A stretch of 64,000 bases of DNA from Pseudomonas maioricensis (lineage in GTDB: Bacteria > Pseudomonadota > Gammaproteobacteria > Pseudomonadales > Pseudomonadaceae), in assembly GCF_022790535.1 (NCBI RefSeq), contig NZ_LOHG01000009.1:137083-201082 (forward strand), in the 5' to 3' direction. The notes beneath the pieces were generated by a model. It searched no databases and had not been told where the DNA came from. It saw nothing but the letters and a program-made list of their open reading frames with translations. Made by a program: the position numbers and the translations under genes. Of this stretch, positions 45,974 through 54,420 are shown piece by piece (the first letter of the stretch is position 1; each line of letters begins with the position of its first letter).

Positions 45974-46261
45974 ATGCAATGGAGCGTCCGTTTCCACCCC
46001 GAAGTAGAGCAAGACCTCAAACAGCTGGGAACGGCTGAAGCGAGGAGAATCCTAAAAGTCATTCGTGAGCGTATCGCTGAAGGGGAGCCCGATAAAATCG
46101 GCAAGCCACTGCGCGGAATGCTCACCGGATACCGCAGGATTCGGACAGGTGATGTGCGCATTATGTACCGCATTAATGGCACGGAGATTGTTCTTGTGCT
46201 GTGTGGGCGCCAGGCGCGACGACGAAGTCTACGCGGCCGCCACCCGGCGAGCCTGACTTGA
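45974..46261 (+). pseudogene. RelE/ParE-like toxin with frameshifted C-terminus
   Basis: The first 75 residues are an ordinary RelE/ParE toxin (WSVRFHPEVEQDLKQLG, KPLRGMLTGYRRIRTGDVRIMYRI, EIVLVL). The usual ending, CVGARRDDEVYAAATRRA, is encoded in another frame from 46200 to 46256. In E. coli RelE that segment (VGKRERSEVY) holds catalytic Arg81 and Tyr87. A 2-base loss or 1-base gain in the GTGTG run at about 46199-46206 moves the frame, so the protein ends CGRQARRRSLRGRHPASLT. It is probably inactive, unless a frameshift restores it or the base calls are wrong. Confidence 0.75.
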
Positions 46262-46284
46262 ACCCTGCTTCGGCGGGGTTTTTT
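46261..46284 (+). terminator. Intrinsic terminator after the toxin gene
   Basis: Hairpin AACCCTGC-TTCG-GCGGGGTT followed by TTTT, a textbook terminator with a UUCG tetraloop. Confidence 0.85.
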
Positions 46285-46308
46285 CGCTCTATCGTTTTGT
46301 GAGTGTCT

Positions 46309-46605
46309 TCAGGGTTGGCGCCCGCTGATCTCCAGGTGACCATCACAGCTCATCAAAGCCATTAGCTTCTTTTGCCCGATGTCGAACGGGACAATCCACC
46401 AGTCCGTTCTGGAGTCATACGATGCCCCAGGCTGCAGTTCATAGGGTGTTGTTTTCACCTGCTGAGGGTGCCTTAAGAAATAAGCATCCAGTGACTGCAG
46501 CCAGAACTGCTCACCGTAATCGGGACAGGACATTTCAGGTCGCTCTTCGCATCCGGCAAGCATGACCGGCAGCAAAATCGCCAAAGTTTTAAAGCAGACT
46601 TTCAT
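46309..46605 (-). CDS. Small lipoprotein, unknown function
   Basis: 98 residues with a lipobox (VMLAGC, Cys19) after a hydrophobic signal. The rest has paired cysteines and the pattern YGEQFWLQSLDAYFL / DSRTDWWIVPFDIGQKKLMALMSC. Family not recognised. Base use is ordinary for the region. Confidence 0.7.
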   Translation of the reverse strand: MKVCFKTLAILLPVMLAGCEERPEMSCPDYGEQFWLQSLDAYFLRHPQQVKTTPYELQPGASYDSRTDWWIVPFDIGQKKLMALMSCDGHLEISGRQP

Positions 46606-46634
46606 TGGCTATTCCTTGGGAGGTCGGGCTAAGC

Positions 46635-46844
46635 CTAACAGAGCTGCTTGTTTGACAGGCTGCGTGACGGAAGCAACACCCTTGTCGCTAGAGCCACACT
46701 GCCCGCCGAAATATCAAAAGTCGTCCCGTTAGCCCGCGCCATATCATCGGACAGGATGGCCGCCACCGCACCACCGATACCCTGCGCCACATAGGTGTTC
46801 ACTTCTTGATTGTCGCGCACCACGCCGCCGCCAAAGTCGTCGGC
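46635..46844 (-). pseudogene. C-terminal remnant of a short-chain dehydrogenase (SDR)
   Basis: The frame encodes DFGGGVVRDNQEVNTYVAQ, then IGGAVAAILSDDMARANGT and FDISAG, which read like the end of an SDR enzyme (usual form: DFGGG...RDN...DIGGAVAALLSDD...VSGG). The dozen residues normally between VAQ and IGG are missing, the ending is abnormal, and upstream sequence (46850-46925) is a decayed REP. No Rossmann or catalytic YxxxK part remains. I take it as a pseudogene fragment. Confidence 0.55.
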
Positions 46845-46849
46845 AAAAA

Positions 46850-46925
46850 GGTAGGAGCGAACCTGTTCGCGAAGCGGTAGACCTGACGCACCGCGTGAGA
46901 CCCCTCGCCAACAAGTTGCCCCCAA
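46850..46925. repeat. Decayed REP element
   Basis: GGTAGGAGCGAACCTGTTCGCGAAG and a weak complementary right side (CTCGCCAACAAGTTG). It fuses in frame with the SDR remnant, giving a misleading longer frame. Confidence 0.5.
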
Positions 46926-46971
46926 CTGACACCTCGCCATTTCAATCAAATGCGCAATTGAAAATACATGA

Positions 46972-47298
46972 TCACGCTGACTGCCGTTCAGGCTCATGAC
47001 GGCTGAACACCGCCTCACCTGCGTTCCAAAGACGCGTCTCGATCACCCGATGCACATCGCACACTTCCAGCATCAACAGGTGAGCGGTGCTGGCAATGGT
47101 CAGCAGATCGGTCTCGTCCGCGTCGGTGGGCTTCATGTTGATCAGCGTATCGAGGAAGCGCGTAACAAGGCTGACTCGCCGCTCAGCACAGGCTTGCAAG
47201 TCTTTCAATGGCGCCTCGGAGTCCAGCAAAAAAACGGGGTTGTCCTGACCCGGTTGGGTGAGAGGGATGTAGCGGGGGAGTGGTGGGCTGTGGCTCAT
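46972..47298 (-). CDS. DUF6124 family protein
   Basis: 108 residues, start ATG 47298 with AGGAG seven bases upstream. Typical for this Pseudomonas family: a variable proline-rich N-terminus, then TDLLTIASTAHLLMLEVCDV and a polar tail. Often present as several paralogues per genome; function unknown. A highly structured sequence lies directly upstream. Confidence 0.75.
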   Translation of the reverse strand: MSHSPPLPRYIPLTQPGQDNPVFLLDSEAPLKDLQACAERRVSLVTRFLDTLINMKPTDADETDLLTIASTAHLLMLEVCDVHRVIETRLWNAGEAVFSRHEPERQSA

Positions 47299-47335
47299 TG
47301 TGAAGCTCCTATGTTGTGTTCGACCGCCGCGACCG

Positions 47336-47470
47336 TCGTCAAACGATCAAGGCGGCAGCTGTGCGTGGATTGACGAACCGGAACATAGGAACAACCCGGC
47401 AGGCCGTGAGGCCTTCCACGCACAGCCACCATAACAGTGGCAGCTGCTTCACCTATGTTGAACGGATCGT
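47336..47470. ncRNA. Possible structured RNA or regulatory element upstream of DUF6124
   Basis: Stem CTGTGCGTGGA (47359-47369) with TCCACGCACAG (47415-47425), a perfect inner hairpin AGGCC-GTGA-GGCCT (47401-47414), CCAC/GTGG (47426-47440), and GAACATAGG (47381-47389) facing CCTATGTT (47452-47459), which could pair across the stem. This is too much order for chance, but strand and role are unknown. Confidence 0.35.
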
Positions 47471-47759
47471 CAAATCCAGTCGTTGATTTGGCAACGACGG
47501 CGCGCAGGTTAGGGGTCTAGCAGGAGGCGAAGGGGGTATTTATATATATTTTTTCGTGAGGTTGAAGCATGGATGTATTGCCGGGCATGAGCGGCCGACA
47601 GTCGACCTGTAACACCAGCTGGAGCGGTTGGGATCGTTGTGGGTAGGGGGCTCATCTGCTTGGGCGTTGGTGGCATGGCTCGATACGGCATGGCAATTAT
47701 CTAGTGCTTTACGGGAAAGAACGCTGAAAGTACTGGTAACTCAACCAACCAACGGCCAC

Positions 47760-47792
47760 AAAAAGCATCTGCGTCGCCGCGAGGTGCTTTTT
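47760..47792. terminator. Terminator-like hairpin
   Basis: AAAAAGCATCT...AGGTGCTTTTTT pairing (one G-U) around a GC-rich middle, flanked by A and T runs, so active in either direction. No gene clearly ends here; it might close an unrecognised small RNA. Confidence 0.6.
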
Positions 47793-48048
47793 TACTGCTG
47801 GGCCGGGGTAATTTGAAACAAGTCGGTATCTATCTGTTTTTTCTAGTTAATAATTTATTGGTCAACTTGCTTGGAATACCAGTTGGAACGCAGCGTGGTC
47901 TGGATTCCGATGGACGGTGCTTTTGTGAACCGCCCCCAAAAGCGAATCGGGGCCAAATCTATCAAGCAAATGGTAGTGCTGTTGATTGTTGCCCCTGCGC
48001 GTACGATGTCCCCACTCGCACGTACAGGAGCTCCTGACAACGATACCG

Positions 48049-49916
48049 TCAATGATTACTGTGCTGGCTAAGCCGACTCTTGAAGTACTGCGCAGTCTCT
48101 TTGTCGGTGCAGTATAGGTAGCAACCCTTCATCCCGCGTGTCATCAGGGTTCGGTACGTATTTTTGATGATCAGGTCTGTTTCACTTTTCGCGAGGGTAG
48201 GTTGCTCTTTCATCATTTTTTTCCACCCGCGAATCGATTTATCGTGCTTGTCGCGCTCATCCGGGGATGTCACTACCTGACCGTCACGTACGACTAGATC
48301 TGGCCCGATAATCACCCCGATGTAGTCGACTTCCAAACCTTGGCAGGTATGAATGCAGCCAACCTGCTCGATGGAGTTCTCAGCGATGATCCATAGGCTG
48401 CCATCCTGATTCAGGTTCCATTGGCGTTTGTAGTCACCAATGACGATATCAGCAGCGGCGGGGTCTTTCTTGCTCAACCATGGCCAGCAATAGCCCGCGA
48501 CCACACGAGCTTTGTTTCCATGGTTTTTCTCGTTGATTGCTTCATGCATCGTCTGAGGTGAGTCGAACATCTTAAACTCGTACTCTTGAGTCTCAAGCGT
48601 CGGATTTGCCGTCGTGCGAATGCCTAGCGTGTCATCCAGCCATGCCAGGTAACCGTCAGAGCCACTGCAGCGAAACTGCGAAGACAGCACGTGTTCTTCC
48701 ACCACAGCACCCTTGGCTTTTGCAAAGGCGCGTATCGCCTGCTTGCTGCCGATATCGCTCAAGGTTACACGCTGGTCTTCATCAATGAAGAAAATTGAGC
48801 ATTTCGCTGAGTCAATCAGCTCTTTGATCTGGTTCTCCCCAAGGTTTCCGTAAAGCCCGCTTTTCTCATTCAGCCGGTGAGCTTCGTCCACGATAAGCGC
48901 ATCGAACGTGTTGGGCTCAGTGTCGATGAATGCCCCAGAGCCTGAAAAGAAATTCGAGAAATGGCTGCGCTTGATGGTGCCAACCAGTTTGCTTTCGTAG
49001 ACCTTGCGTGGGGCAGCATTCTTGGAGACGTATTTGCTCATCAGCTTCAATTCGGTGAGTTTCACCAGCAGATTGATAGCGAGAACAGTTTTCCCGGTGC
49101 CCGGTCCACCTTCGATGATCATCACCTTGGGGGCTTGGTCCGAGGCCTCGCTTGCCGCCGCCAGCGCCGACTCAAAAATTGCTTTCTGATCGTCAATCAA
49201 TACGAACTCGGGTTTGCCTTTCATCAACCCCCCGAGCGCTTCGGCTAGCGCCTTGGACGGGCGAATTTTTCCTTCGGACAGCTCGTAAAGAACCTCTTTG
49301 TTGTCGCCATGACTTATATGCTTTTTCAGAAAGCTTCTGAGTTTACTGAGCTCTTCCGGGCCTTTCAGAAACAGGGGAGCCTTGCTGATGTGGGGCTCGT
49401 AGTGAGCTGAATCTATGATGCCGTCGCTGACGTAGTTATGGAGGTAGGCACACGGGCGGATTTCGATGCTTTTGTCATACACCGCCTCGTTGAAGCCTTC
49501 AACAGCGCTGCATATGACCACACCTGATAGGACGGGTGAATGGTCTCAATGAGGCCGCCACCCAATGCCGTTTTGACGATGGCATCCTTGGTTGTGGCGT
49601 TGGCCTTACTCCATTGCTTCAGCTCGATCAGTACGGCCTTTTTTGCCTGGTTTTCGTCGCGACCGGTGAGTAGAAAGTCGATTCGCTTCGACGACTGCGG
49701 AATGTGCAATTCAATGGCCAGGCCTGCATCACTCGGCAGGCCCTCATCTCTAAGGACCTTGGCCATATATGTTAGGGACCCTTGCCACGACCTGATTTCC
49801 GAGGTGCCAACGTTCTTGCCGGTAGCTTCCTTGTAATGCCTGAGGATCACCTCCTCGATGTCATCGTTATCGTTGTCTTTAAGAAATTGCTGTTTGGTCG
49901 CAGCGTAAACGATCAC
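48049..49916 (-). pseudogene. DUF2075 nuclease-helicase (Schlafen group 3-like), split by a frameshift
   Basis: Two overlapping minus-strand frames (49916-49413 and 49521-48049) make one protein of about 622 residues. The N-terminal part starts IVYAATKQQFLKD and has a PD-(D/E)xK-like site: Asp80 in SKRIDFLL, Glu98/Lys100 in VLIELKQW. The second part has Walker A EGGPGTGKT and Walker B ALIVDEAHRL, then a late helicase motif (CQGLEVDYIGVIIG). Homologues read HPSYQVWSYAALLEGFNEAVYD; here one base is lacking at TTGAAGG (about 49496-49502), so AALL continues as KASTRR and ends at 49413. The downstream part could still be made from its own start. It lies 24 bases after the MazG-like gene. Confidence 0.8.
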
Positions 49917-49940
49917 GGGTTGTCCTTAGATACGGGGTGG

Positions 49941-50324
49941 TCAGAGTCGGTCGTACTTTTTGCTGCTGCTTCTGGCTTTAGCCACGGGGTACTTCTGGCC
50001 ATTCGAGGCGAGTTTCCGTGTCACCGCCTCGTTGAGGTCAATGCCGAGTACGCTGCTCAGGCGAACCAGGTACATCAGTACGTCCGCCAGTTCGTCCTTG
50101 ACGGCTTGGCCGATTTCGGGATCTGTTGCGGCAGAGATCGAGTCGGCATCGCTCATCCATTGGAAAATCTCGCACAGCTCGCCGACCTCGCCAGTGAGAG
50201 CCAGGATGAGATTTTTGGGAGAGTGGAACTGCTGCCAGTCGCGATCATCTGCGAACCGCTGGAGGGATGCGGCAAGCTTCACTACGTCAACCAGTGGCGC
50301 GGATGAGCTGTCTGAGTCACTCAC
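49941..50324 (-). CDS. MazG-like nucleotide pyrophosphohydrolase (dCTPase family)
   Basis: 127 residues from a GTG at 50324 with AAGAGAT seven bases upstream; the frame is open to 50507 but the extra part is unrelated. All-alpha NTP pyrophosphatase: metal ligands in ALTGEVGELCEIFQW (Glu46, Glu49/52) and KDELADVLMYL (Glu78, Asp81), as in RS21-C6 dCTPases. It would hydrolyse dNTPs, perhaps modified ones, to NMPs. It is 24 bases upstream of the DUF2075 gene and downstream of the helicase, so it is probably part of the same module. Confidence 0.85.
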   Translation of the reverse strand: MSDSDSSSAPLVDVVKLAASLQRFADDRDWQQFHSPKNLILALTGEVGELCEIFQWMSDADSISAATDPEIGQAVKDELADVLMYLVRLSSVLGIDLNEAVTRKLASNGQKYPVAKARSSSKKYDRL

Positions 50325-50739
50325 GGGGTTATCTCTTTGGGAATCAGTGGGGAAAATGTGTAGGAAAACTGGCCTTGGATTGTAAGAGTTTTTTCTGTGT
50401 TCGCAGATTTTTTTGTGTTTTTTCTCACCTGTTGGTTGCCGGCCGGAGTGCTTGCCAGTGTTCGCCATCGATGAGTGTGAATCCGCAGAGGGTGACTGCG
50501 AATTCACAGCTGGGGTCTGTCGCTTTTTAGTGAACTATTTCTTGGATTGCGGGCTGAATGTGAGTTGCCCAAAACTTCACCAGAGGGCTACAAGTGATGT
50601 GAAACATTAGCCAGCATGCGTAGATGACGTACCCCCCCGATCACAAGCTGCCCCTGTACTGACTCGGTTATCCAAACGTAGGCAATCCCCCCCAATACTT
50701 TGGGGGGGTTAATTACTGTTTAACCTTGAAGGAGTGAAC
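50325..50739. other. Gap between helicase and MazG-like gene, with a G/C-tract hairpin
   Basis: 415 bases without a gene. CCCCCCC (50687-50693) faces GGGGGGG (50702-50708) around AATACTTT, 31 bases after the helicase stop, and may end its transcript, though no U-run follows. T-rich DNA (50390-50425) probably carries the MazG-like promoter. Confidence 0.5.
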
Positions 50740-53700
50740 CTATGGAGATGTGAAGATCTTGAGATCTACATCAAGTTCATCCGCAGTACTCAACCAGTCC
50801 TCAATCAGTTGATACGCCTGAATACTAGTGGCCGGACAAGCTAGTGGGTTTTCCATGCTTTTTATGAAATGTTTAGTGGAGAAGGAGTTGCCAGCGACAA
50901 TCCAAATCTCCTTCTTACATTTCATCGATACTCTTCGCTTGCAGATAACATCCCAGACTTTGTCAGAAAGTGAATCGTCATCCGGGGCAGGATGATTAAT
51001 AACTCCGTCCACTAACCGATACCGGGTGTCTAGCGGAAACTCTGCATCATCAGAGGGCCAAGATTGCTTCCATGTAAAATAGTTCCCAGGCTTTACGCTC
51101 TTACGGCCCGAAACCAACATGTGAATATTTTTTATTGCCTGACTACCCACCTCTGCAATAGCACCAGCTGAAGAGCCTGGATTTAGGGCATCACCGCACT
51201 TGACATGAACGAAGCATAACTTATCTGGCGAAGACAAAATAAAATCAGCGGGCTCAACTCCCATGTCGCAGCACAGTACGATATCGCAGCCAGGGATATA
51301 TGTCGTGAAGGGGCCGAGCGATCCAAGTGGAGTTGCTGGGTCTCCGTAACCCTTCAGTAGGTCGATCAGGTGAAAAATCGAATCCGTATCAAAAAAATCT
51401 CGGGTGGTGCGATGATACTTATGATCACGGGTGTGCCCCTTCTCTCTGAGATCGGGAGCTTTCAGTGCATCTAGTGGAAAGAGGGCATTGCCTGCGAAGC
51501 TGTCCTCGGCAGAAATTCCACGCTCATAGGGCAAGGCTAATCTGTAAAAAGCCCCTGCCAAATAAGTTACGCCGTCTTCATACAATACTTTCAACTTGTG
51601 TCCTGTATTCAGATACTCGACGACCCACTCGATATCAGCCCTGTCTTCGGAAGCCCCAGATAGAGAGACCTCGAAATAACCGTCATTATCCAAATACTCC
51701 AGCGCAAGTTCTATCAGATCACCCTGCGCGTCGATAGTTATCCCTTGTTGATAGTCAGCATAAATGAAATCAGGATAGATTACCCCGTTAGCAGTTTGTA
51801 CCGGGCCCTCAAGATCCGTAAAGTCCAGTAGCACGGATAGGATTTCTGAGGTCGGCTTTTCGGTGATCGGTTGTGCGTAGGACTTTATCAGACGCCCAGC
51901 ATTACCTCCGGCATTGATACATTCGCCAATCGCGTCGACCCATTGAGAAACATCTTGAAGGGTAAAATTAGATTCTTTTTGATCTACGACCCTTCCTGAC
52001 CTTGCGCCAATGTAATAGCTGCTGTCTCTTTTGCCATCCAGACCAATGTTATCGACCTTTACCATAGTTAATGCATAACGAGAATTGCTCTGACTGCCGC
52101 GTCCGCCATCGAGGTTCTGCCCCTTCAGCGCCACGGACTCAGGGCGGCGTACCGCCTGGCCGATTGCACGCGCGTGGGTTTCTTTGATTTGGTGAATTGC
52201 TGTTTTTGCAGCCAACGCAGTCAATTTGTCAATATGAATGGCATCACCGAGCCGATATTGTTCCTGATTGTAATAGCGCCCACCGCCGCTATCGAAGATA
52301 GCTACGCCTGAGTCAATTTCCTTTACAACAATGACGTGCAGCTTCGGCTCGAAGAAAAGCTTGCCTGTAAAGAATTTTGAGCTATTGAACTCAACATAGA
52401 CCATGACCCGTAAATCAAGAACCTCGTCATAGGCCTTGACTAGTGAGCCAGAACCATGCAACTCCCAATACAGGCGATCCATAAGTAAAGGCAGAGAAAA
52501 ATCATTTTCTTTCTGAACAAAGCACATCGACACATAAGGAATCTTTAGATCATCTTCCGGGTCTATGGTGTTGAGATTTACCCTCTCTTTGAATTTTCCG
52601 TCAAAATAGCTGTACCTCGGGAAACTTTCGAGAAAAGATTCAATCAGATAACTTGTGCTCAGGGAACTAACAAATTCTGATGCGCCGCCATTGGCAAGGT
52701 AGTCATCGAATTGTTTGTATCCTTCCCACATGCCCTCATTCGCGCCCCGGCTTAAGTCGACCACTAGTGGTTGAACATCCCCATAGCGGCGTACGATCCG
52801 ACCTACGGCCTGGACCAGTTCGCGCCCACTCCCCAACTCATAGGTGAGGATCAGCAGCTTAGCCTCAGGAATATCAACTCCTTCATCAAGCTTGTGCTGG
52901 TGAATGATCACCCGCAGCCCTTCGACTTTAAGCGCTCGGCCAACTCGCTTGAACTTATTTTGCGCCTCGTCGATTTCCAATCGCTCATGCACGCTTGCCG
53001 TGGTGAATGATTGAGAAAGGAGGTCATGATATTTTTGTATCTCCTCAAGGCTCTTGCACTTCACGATACACTTCACGTTCTTGTTCGTATCGAGATAGTC
53101 TATAATACCTGCAAGTAGCTCCGCTTCCCCTTCGATCTGCTTGTACTGGGGCTCCATAATGACCCCATCCTCGATGGCCTCTTTGAACGTAAAAACATAA
53201 AAATGGTCGGTGCTTACATTTAGCTCAAATAAGTCATTGCGATAAGGTGTTGCAGTGACCACCACTTTCATTGCTGAGGACTGACGTATTATTTCACGCC
53301 AAACTGGAGATGGCTCAGAGTGTCCTTCGTCTACAATGATCAGATCAAAGTCGTCTTGGACGTTTTTTAGTTCATCCTCACCCAACCTCGTCAGTTTCTG
53401 GAAGCTGGTGATGTAGACTCCATCACCCTGATCAAAATCAGAGTCACGAAAGGTTTTTTTAAGCTCAAGCTCTTGGTCGCCAATCGTACTCCGGAAAAAC
53501 TTTCTTGAGATCTCTCGGAAAAGCTGATCTTTCACAGCTTTTCGATGGCATATCACAAGAACTTTCAGCGCATCTGATAGATGCGATATGAGAGAGATAA
53601 CACCTGTTTTCCCGGCGCCCGTGGGTAAGTTGATCAGGAAGCCCCTCTCAGTGTCGTTTTCTTCGGCATATCTGACAAAGCTGCGAACAGCTTCCAGCTG

Positions 53701-53751
53701 ACATTTTCTTAACTTTTCTTCAGCAGAATCCAAGTATTCCAGGATAGTCAC
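50740..53751 (-). CDS. Large SF2 helicase with nuclease-like C-terminus (candidate defence protein)
   Basis: 1003 residues, GTG start at 53751 with GGAAG six bases upstream. Superfamily 2 motifs: Walker A LPTGAGKT (42-49), motif II DEGH (141-144, instead of DEAH/DEAD), TATP (166-169), HQHKLDEGVDIPEA, and motif VI QAVGRIVRR. After a long central region without known motifs, PADFILSSPDKLCFVHVK (D836, K851) looks like a PD-(D/E)xK nuclease site with His in the usual Glu position. HsdR/Res-like proteins of restriction systems combine such parts, but no methylase or specificity gene is present. Visibly AT-richer than the flanking chromosome, indicating transfer. Confidence 0.75.
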   Translation of the reverse strand: MTILEYLDSAEEKLRKCQLEAVRSFVRYAEENDTERGFLINLPTGAGKTGVISLISHLSDALKVLVICHRKAVKDQLFREISRKFFRSTIGDQELELKKTFRDSDFDQGDGVYITSFQKLTRLGEDELKNVQDDFDLIIVDEGHSEPSPVWREIIRQSSAMKVVVTATPYRNDLFELNVSTDHFYVFTFKEAIEDGVIMEPQYKQIEGEAELLAGIIDYLDTNKNVKCIVKCKSLEEIQKYHDLLSQSFTTASVHERLEIDEAQNKFKRVGRALKVEGLRVIIHQHKLDEGVDIPEAKLLILTYELGSGRELVQAVGRIVRRYGDVQPLVVDLSRGANEGMWEGYKQFDDYLANGGASEFVSSLSTSYLIESFLESFPRYSYFDGKFKERVNLNTIDPEDDLKIPYVSMCFVQKENDFSLPLLMDRLYWELHGSGSLVKAYDEVLDLRVMVYVEFNSSKFFTGKLFFEPKLHVIVVKEIDSGVAIFDSGGGRYYNQEQYRLGDAIHIDKLTALAAKTAIHQIKETHARAIGQAVRRPESVALKGQNLDGGRGSQSNSRYALTMVKVDNIGLDGKRDSSYYIGARSGRVVDQKESNFTLQDVSQWVDAIGECINAGGNAGRLIKSYAQPITEKPTSEILSVLLDFTDLEGPVQTANGVIYPDFIYADYQQGITIDAQGDLIELALEYLDNDGYFEVSLSGASEDRADIEWVVEYLNTGHKLKVLYEDGVTYLAGAFYRLALPYERGISAEDSFAGNALFPLDALKAPDLREKGHTRDHKYHRTTRDFFDTDSIFHLIDLLKGYGDPATPLGSLGPFTTYIPGCDIVLCCDMGVEPADFILSSPDKLCFVHVKCGDALNPGSSAGAIAEVGSQAIKNIHMLVSGRKSVKPGNYFTWKQSWPSDDAEFPLDTRYRLVDGVINHPAPDDDSLSDKVWDVICKRRVSMKCKKEIWIVAGNSFSTKHFIKSMENPLACPATSIQAYQLIEDWLSTADELDVDLKIFTSP

Positions 53752-54138
53752 AGCAGTCTTCCATGCAATTGAAAGTGGCCGTCTCGGCTATTAACGCCGC
53801 GATGCCAGTAGAGAGTGTCAAAAGGCCACAATGCCACATCCCTCCGGGCCGGTGGCAGTTTTTTTGATACCCTTCATGCAGCAGAGTAGAGTCCCCTCCG
53901 TGCTATGCCGCAGGCCCGTGATCGACCATCGCCTCTGTTTTCGGCTAAAAACATTATTTGAAGCCCATACGACCAGCTTTCTTTCAGCGCCTCAGCCAGA
54001 GGTGGCGCCAATGCCCACAGAATCGGTATTCGCACTGGCCAGGTAACGTATGCTATTGCGTACGTTAGGTGCGTAAACGGCCACCTAGGTATATGAAAAT
54101 AGACGTTATGCTTATCCGAAGCATGTCCGACTCGGCAA
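53752..54138. other. Gene-free stretch between helicase and recombinase unit
   Basis: 387 bases. No frame with a ribosome site or recognisable product. It must hold the helicase promoter (left of 53800 on the minus strand); nothing diagnostic is visible. Confidence 0.5.
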
Positions 54139-54420
54139 TCAGCGAGACCATTGGCCAACCCATGGTTTTTCTAATCGACGAGAAAGCAGTCGTATGGTCA
54201 GCAGGTAGTAGTACCGCGTCGCCTCGCTGTGTCGATCTAGGCGATGTTCAAGAAACCAAACCACATGCTTTCTCTGCCAAGCCCAAGGTGTTTCTCGCTG
54301 CCAGCGATCTGCAATTTCAGCTTGGATAAGCGTTGCTTGCCGTAAATGGCGCTGCTGCGTCGCGTGCGATCCGGTCAGCACTCCAGCCAAGAACAGCTCC
54401 ATATCGAATGGCTTGCTCAT
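54139..54420 (-). CDS. Small recombinase-associated protein
   Basis: 93 residues; its ATG overlaps the recombinase stop (ATGA), so translation is coupled. Basic, helical, rich in Arg and Trp (ETPWAWQRKHVVWFLEHRL, then RYYYLLTIRLLSRRLEKPW). Reads like an accessory DNA-binding protein that travels with this recombinase type; I cannot name the family. Confidence 0.7.
   Translation of the reverse strand: MSKPFDMELFLAGVLTGSHATQQRHLRQATLIQAEIADRWQRETPWAWQRKHVVWFLEHRLDRHSEATRYYYLLTIRLLSRRLEKPWVGQWSR

Larger units (their letters stand above)
47299..48048. other. Gene-free region, structured; possible left part of the island
   Basis: 750 bases without a convincing gene. 47336-47470 is rich in nested inverted repeats (see next entry); 47760-47792 is a terminator-like hairpin. 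Base composition drops towards the island. Small frames here (for example 47509-47691) have no site or homology. Confidence 0.55.

Noticed and set aside
46065-46256. Separate 63-residue gene overlapping the toxin
   Set aside because: It is the displaced frame of the toxin's C-terminus, not an independent gene.
47509-47691. 60-residue minus-strand frame and overlapping plus-strand frames
   Set aside because: Low-complexity translation, no ribosome site, no family.
50687-50708. C7/G7 tract considered a sequencing artefact
   Set aside because: It may be inexact in length, but the hairpin position just after the helicase stop is sensible, so I kept it as a possible terminator only.
50740-53751. 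Type I restriction enzyme HsdR
   Set aside because: No hsdM or hsdS genes are adjacent, and the nuclease-like motif is at the C-terminus rather than the N-terminus.
53831-54046. 71-residue plus-strand frame in the gap after the helicase
   Set aside because: No ribosome site and no recognisable product.
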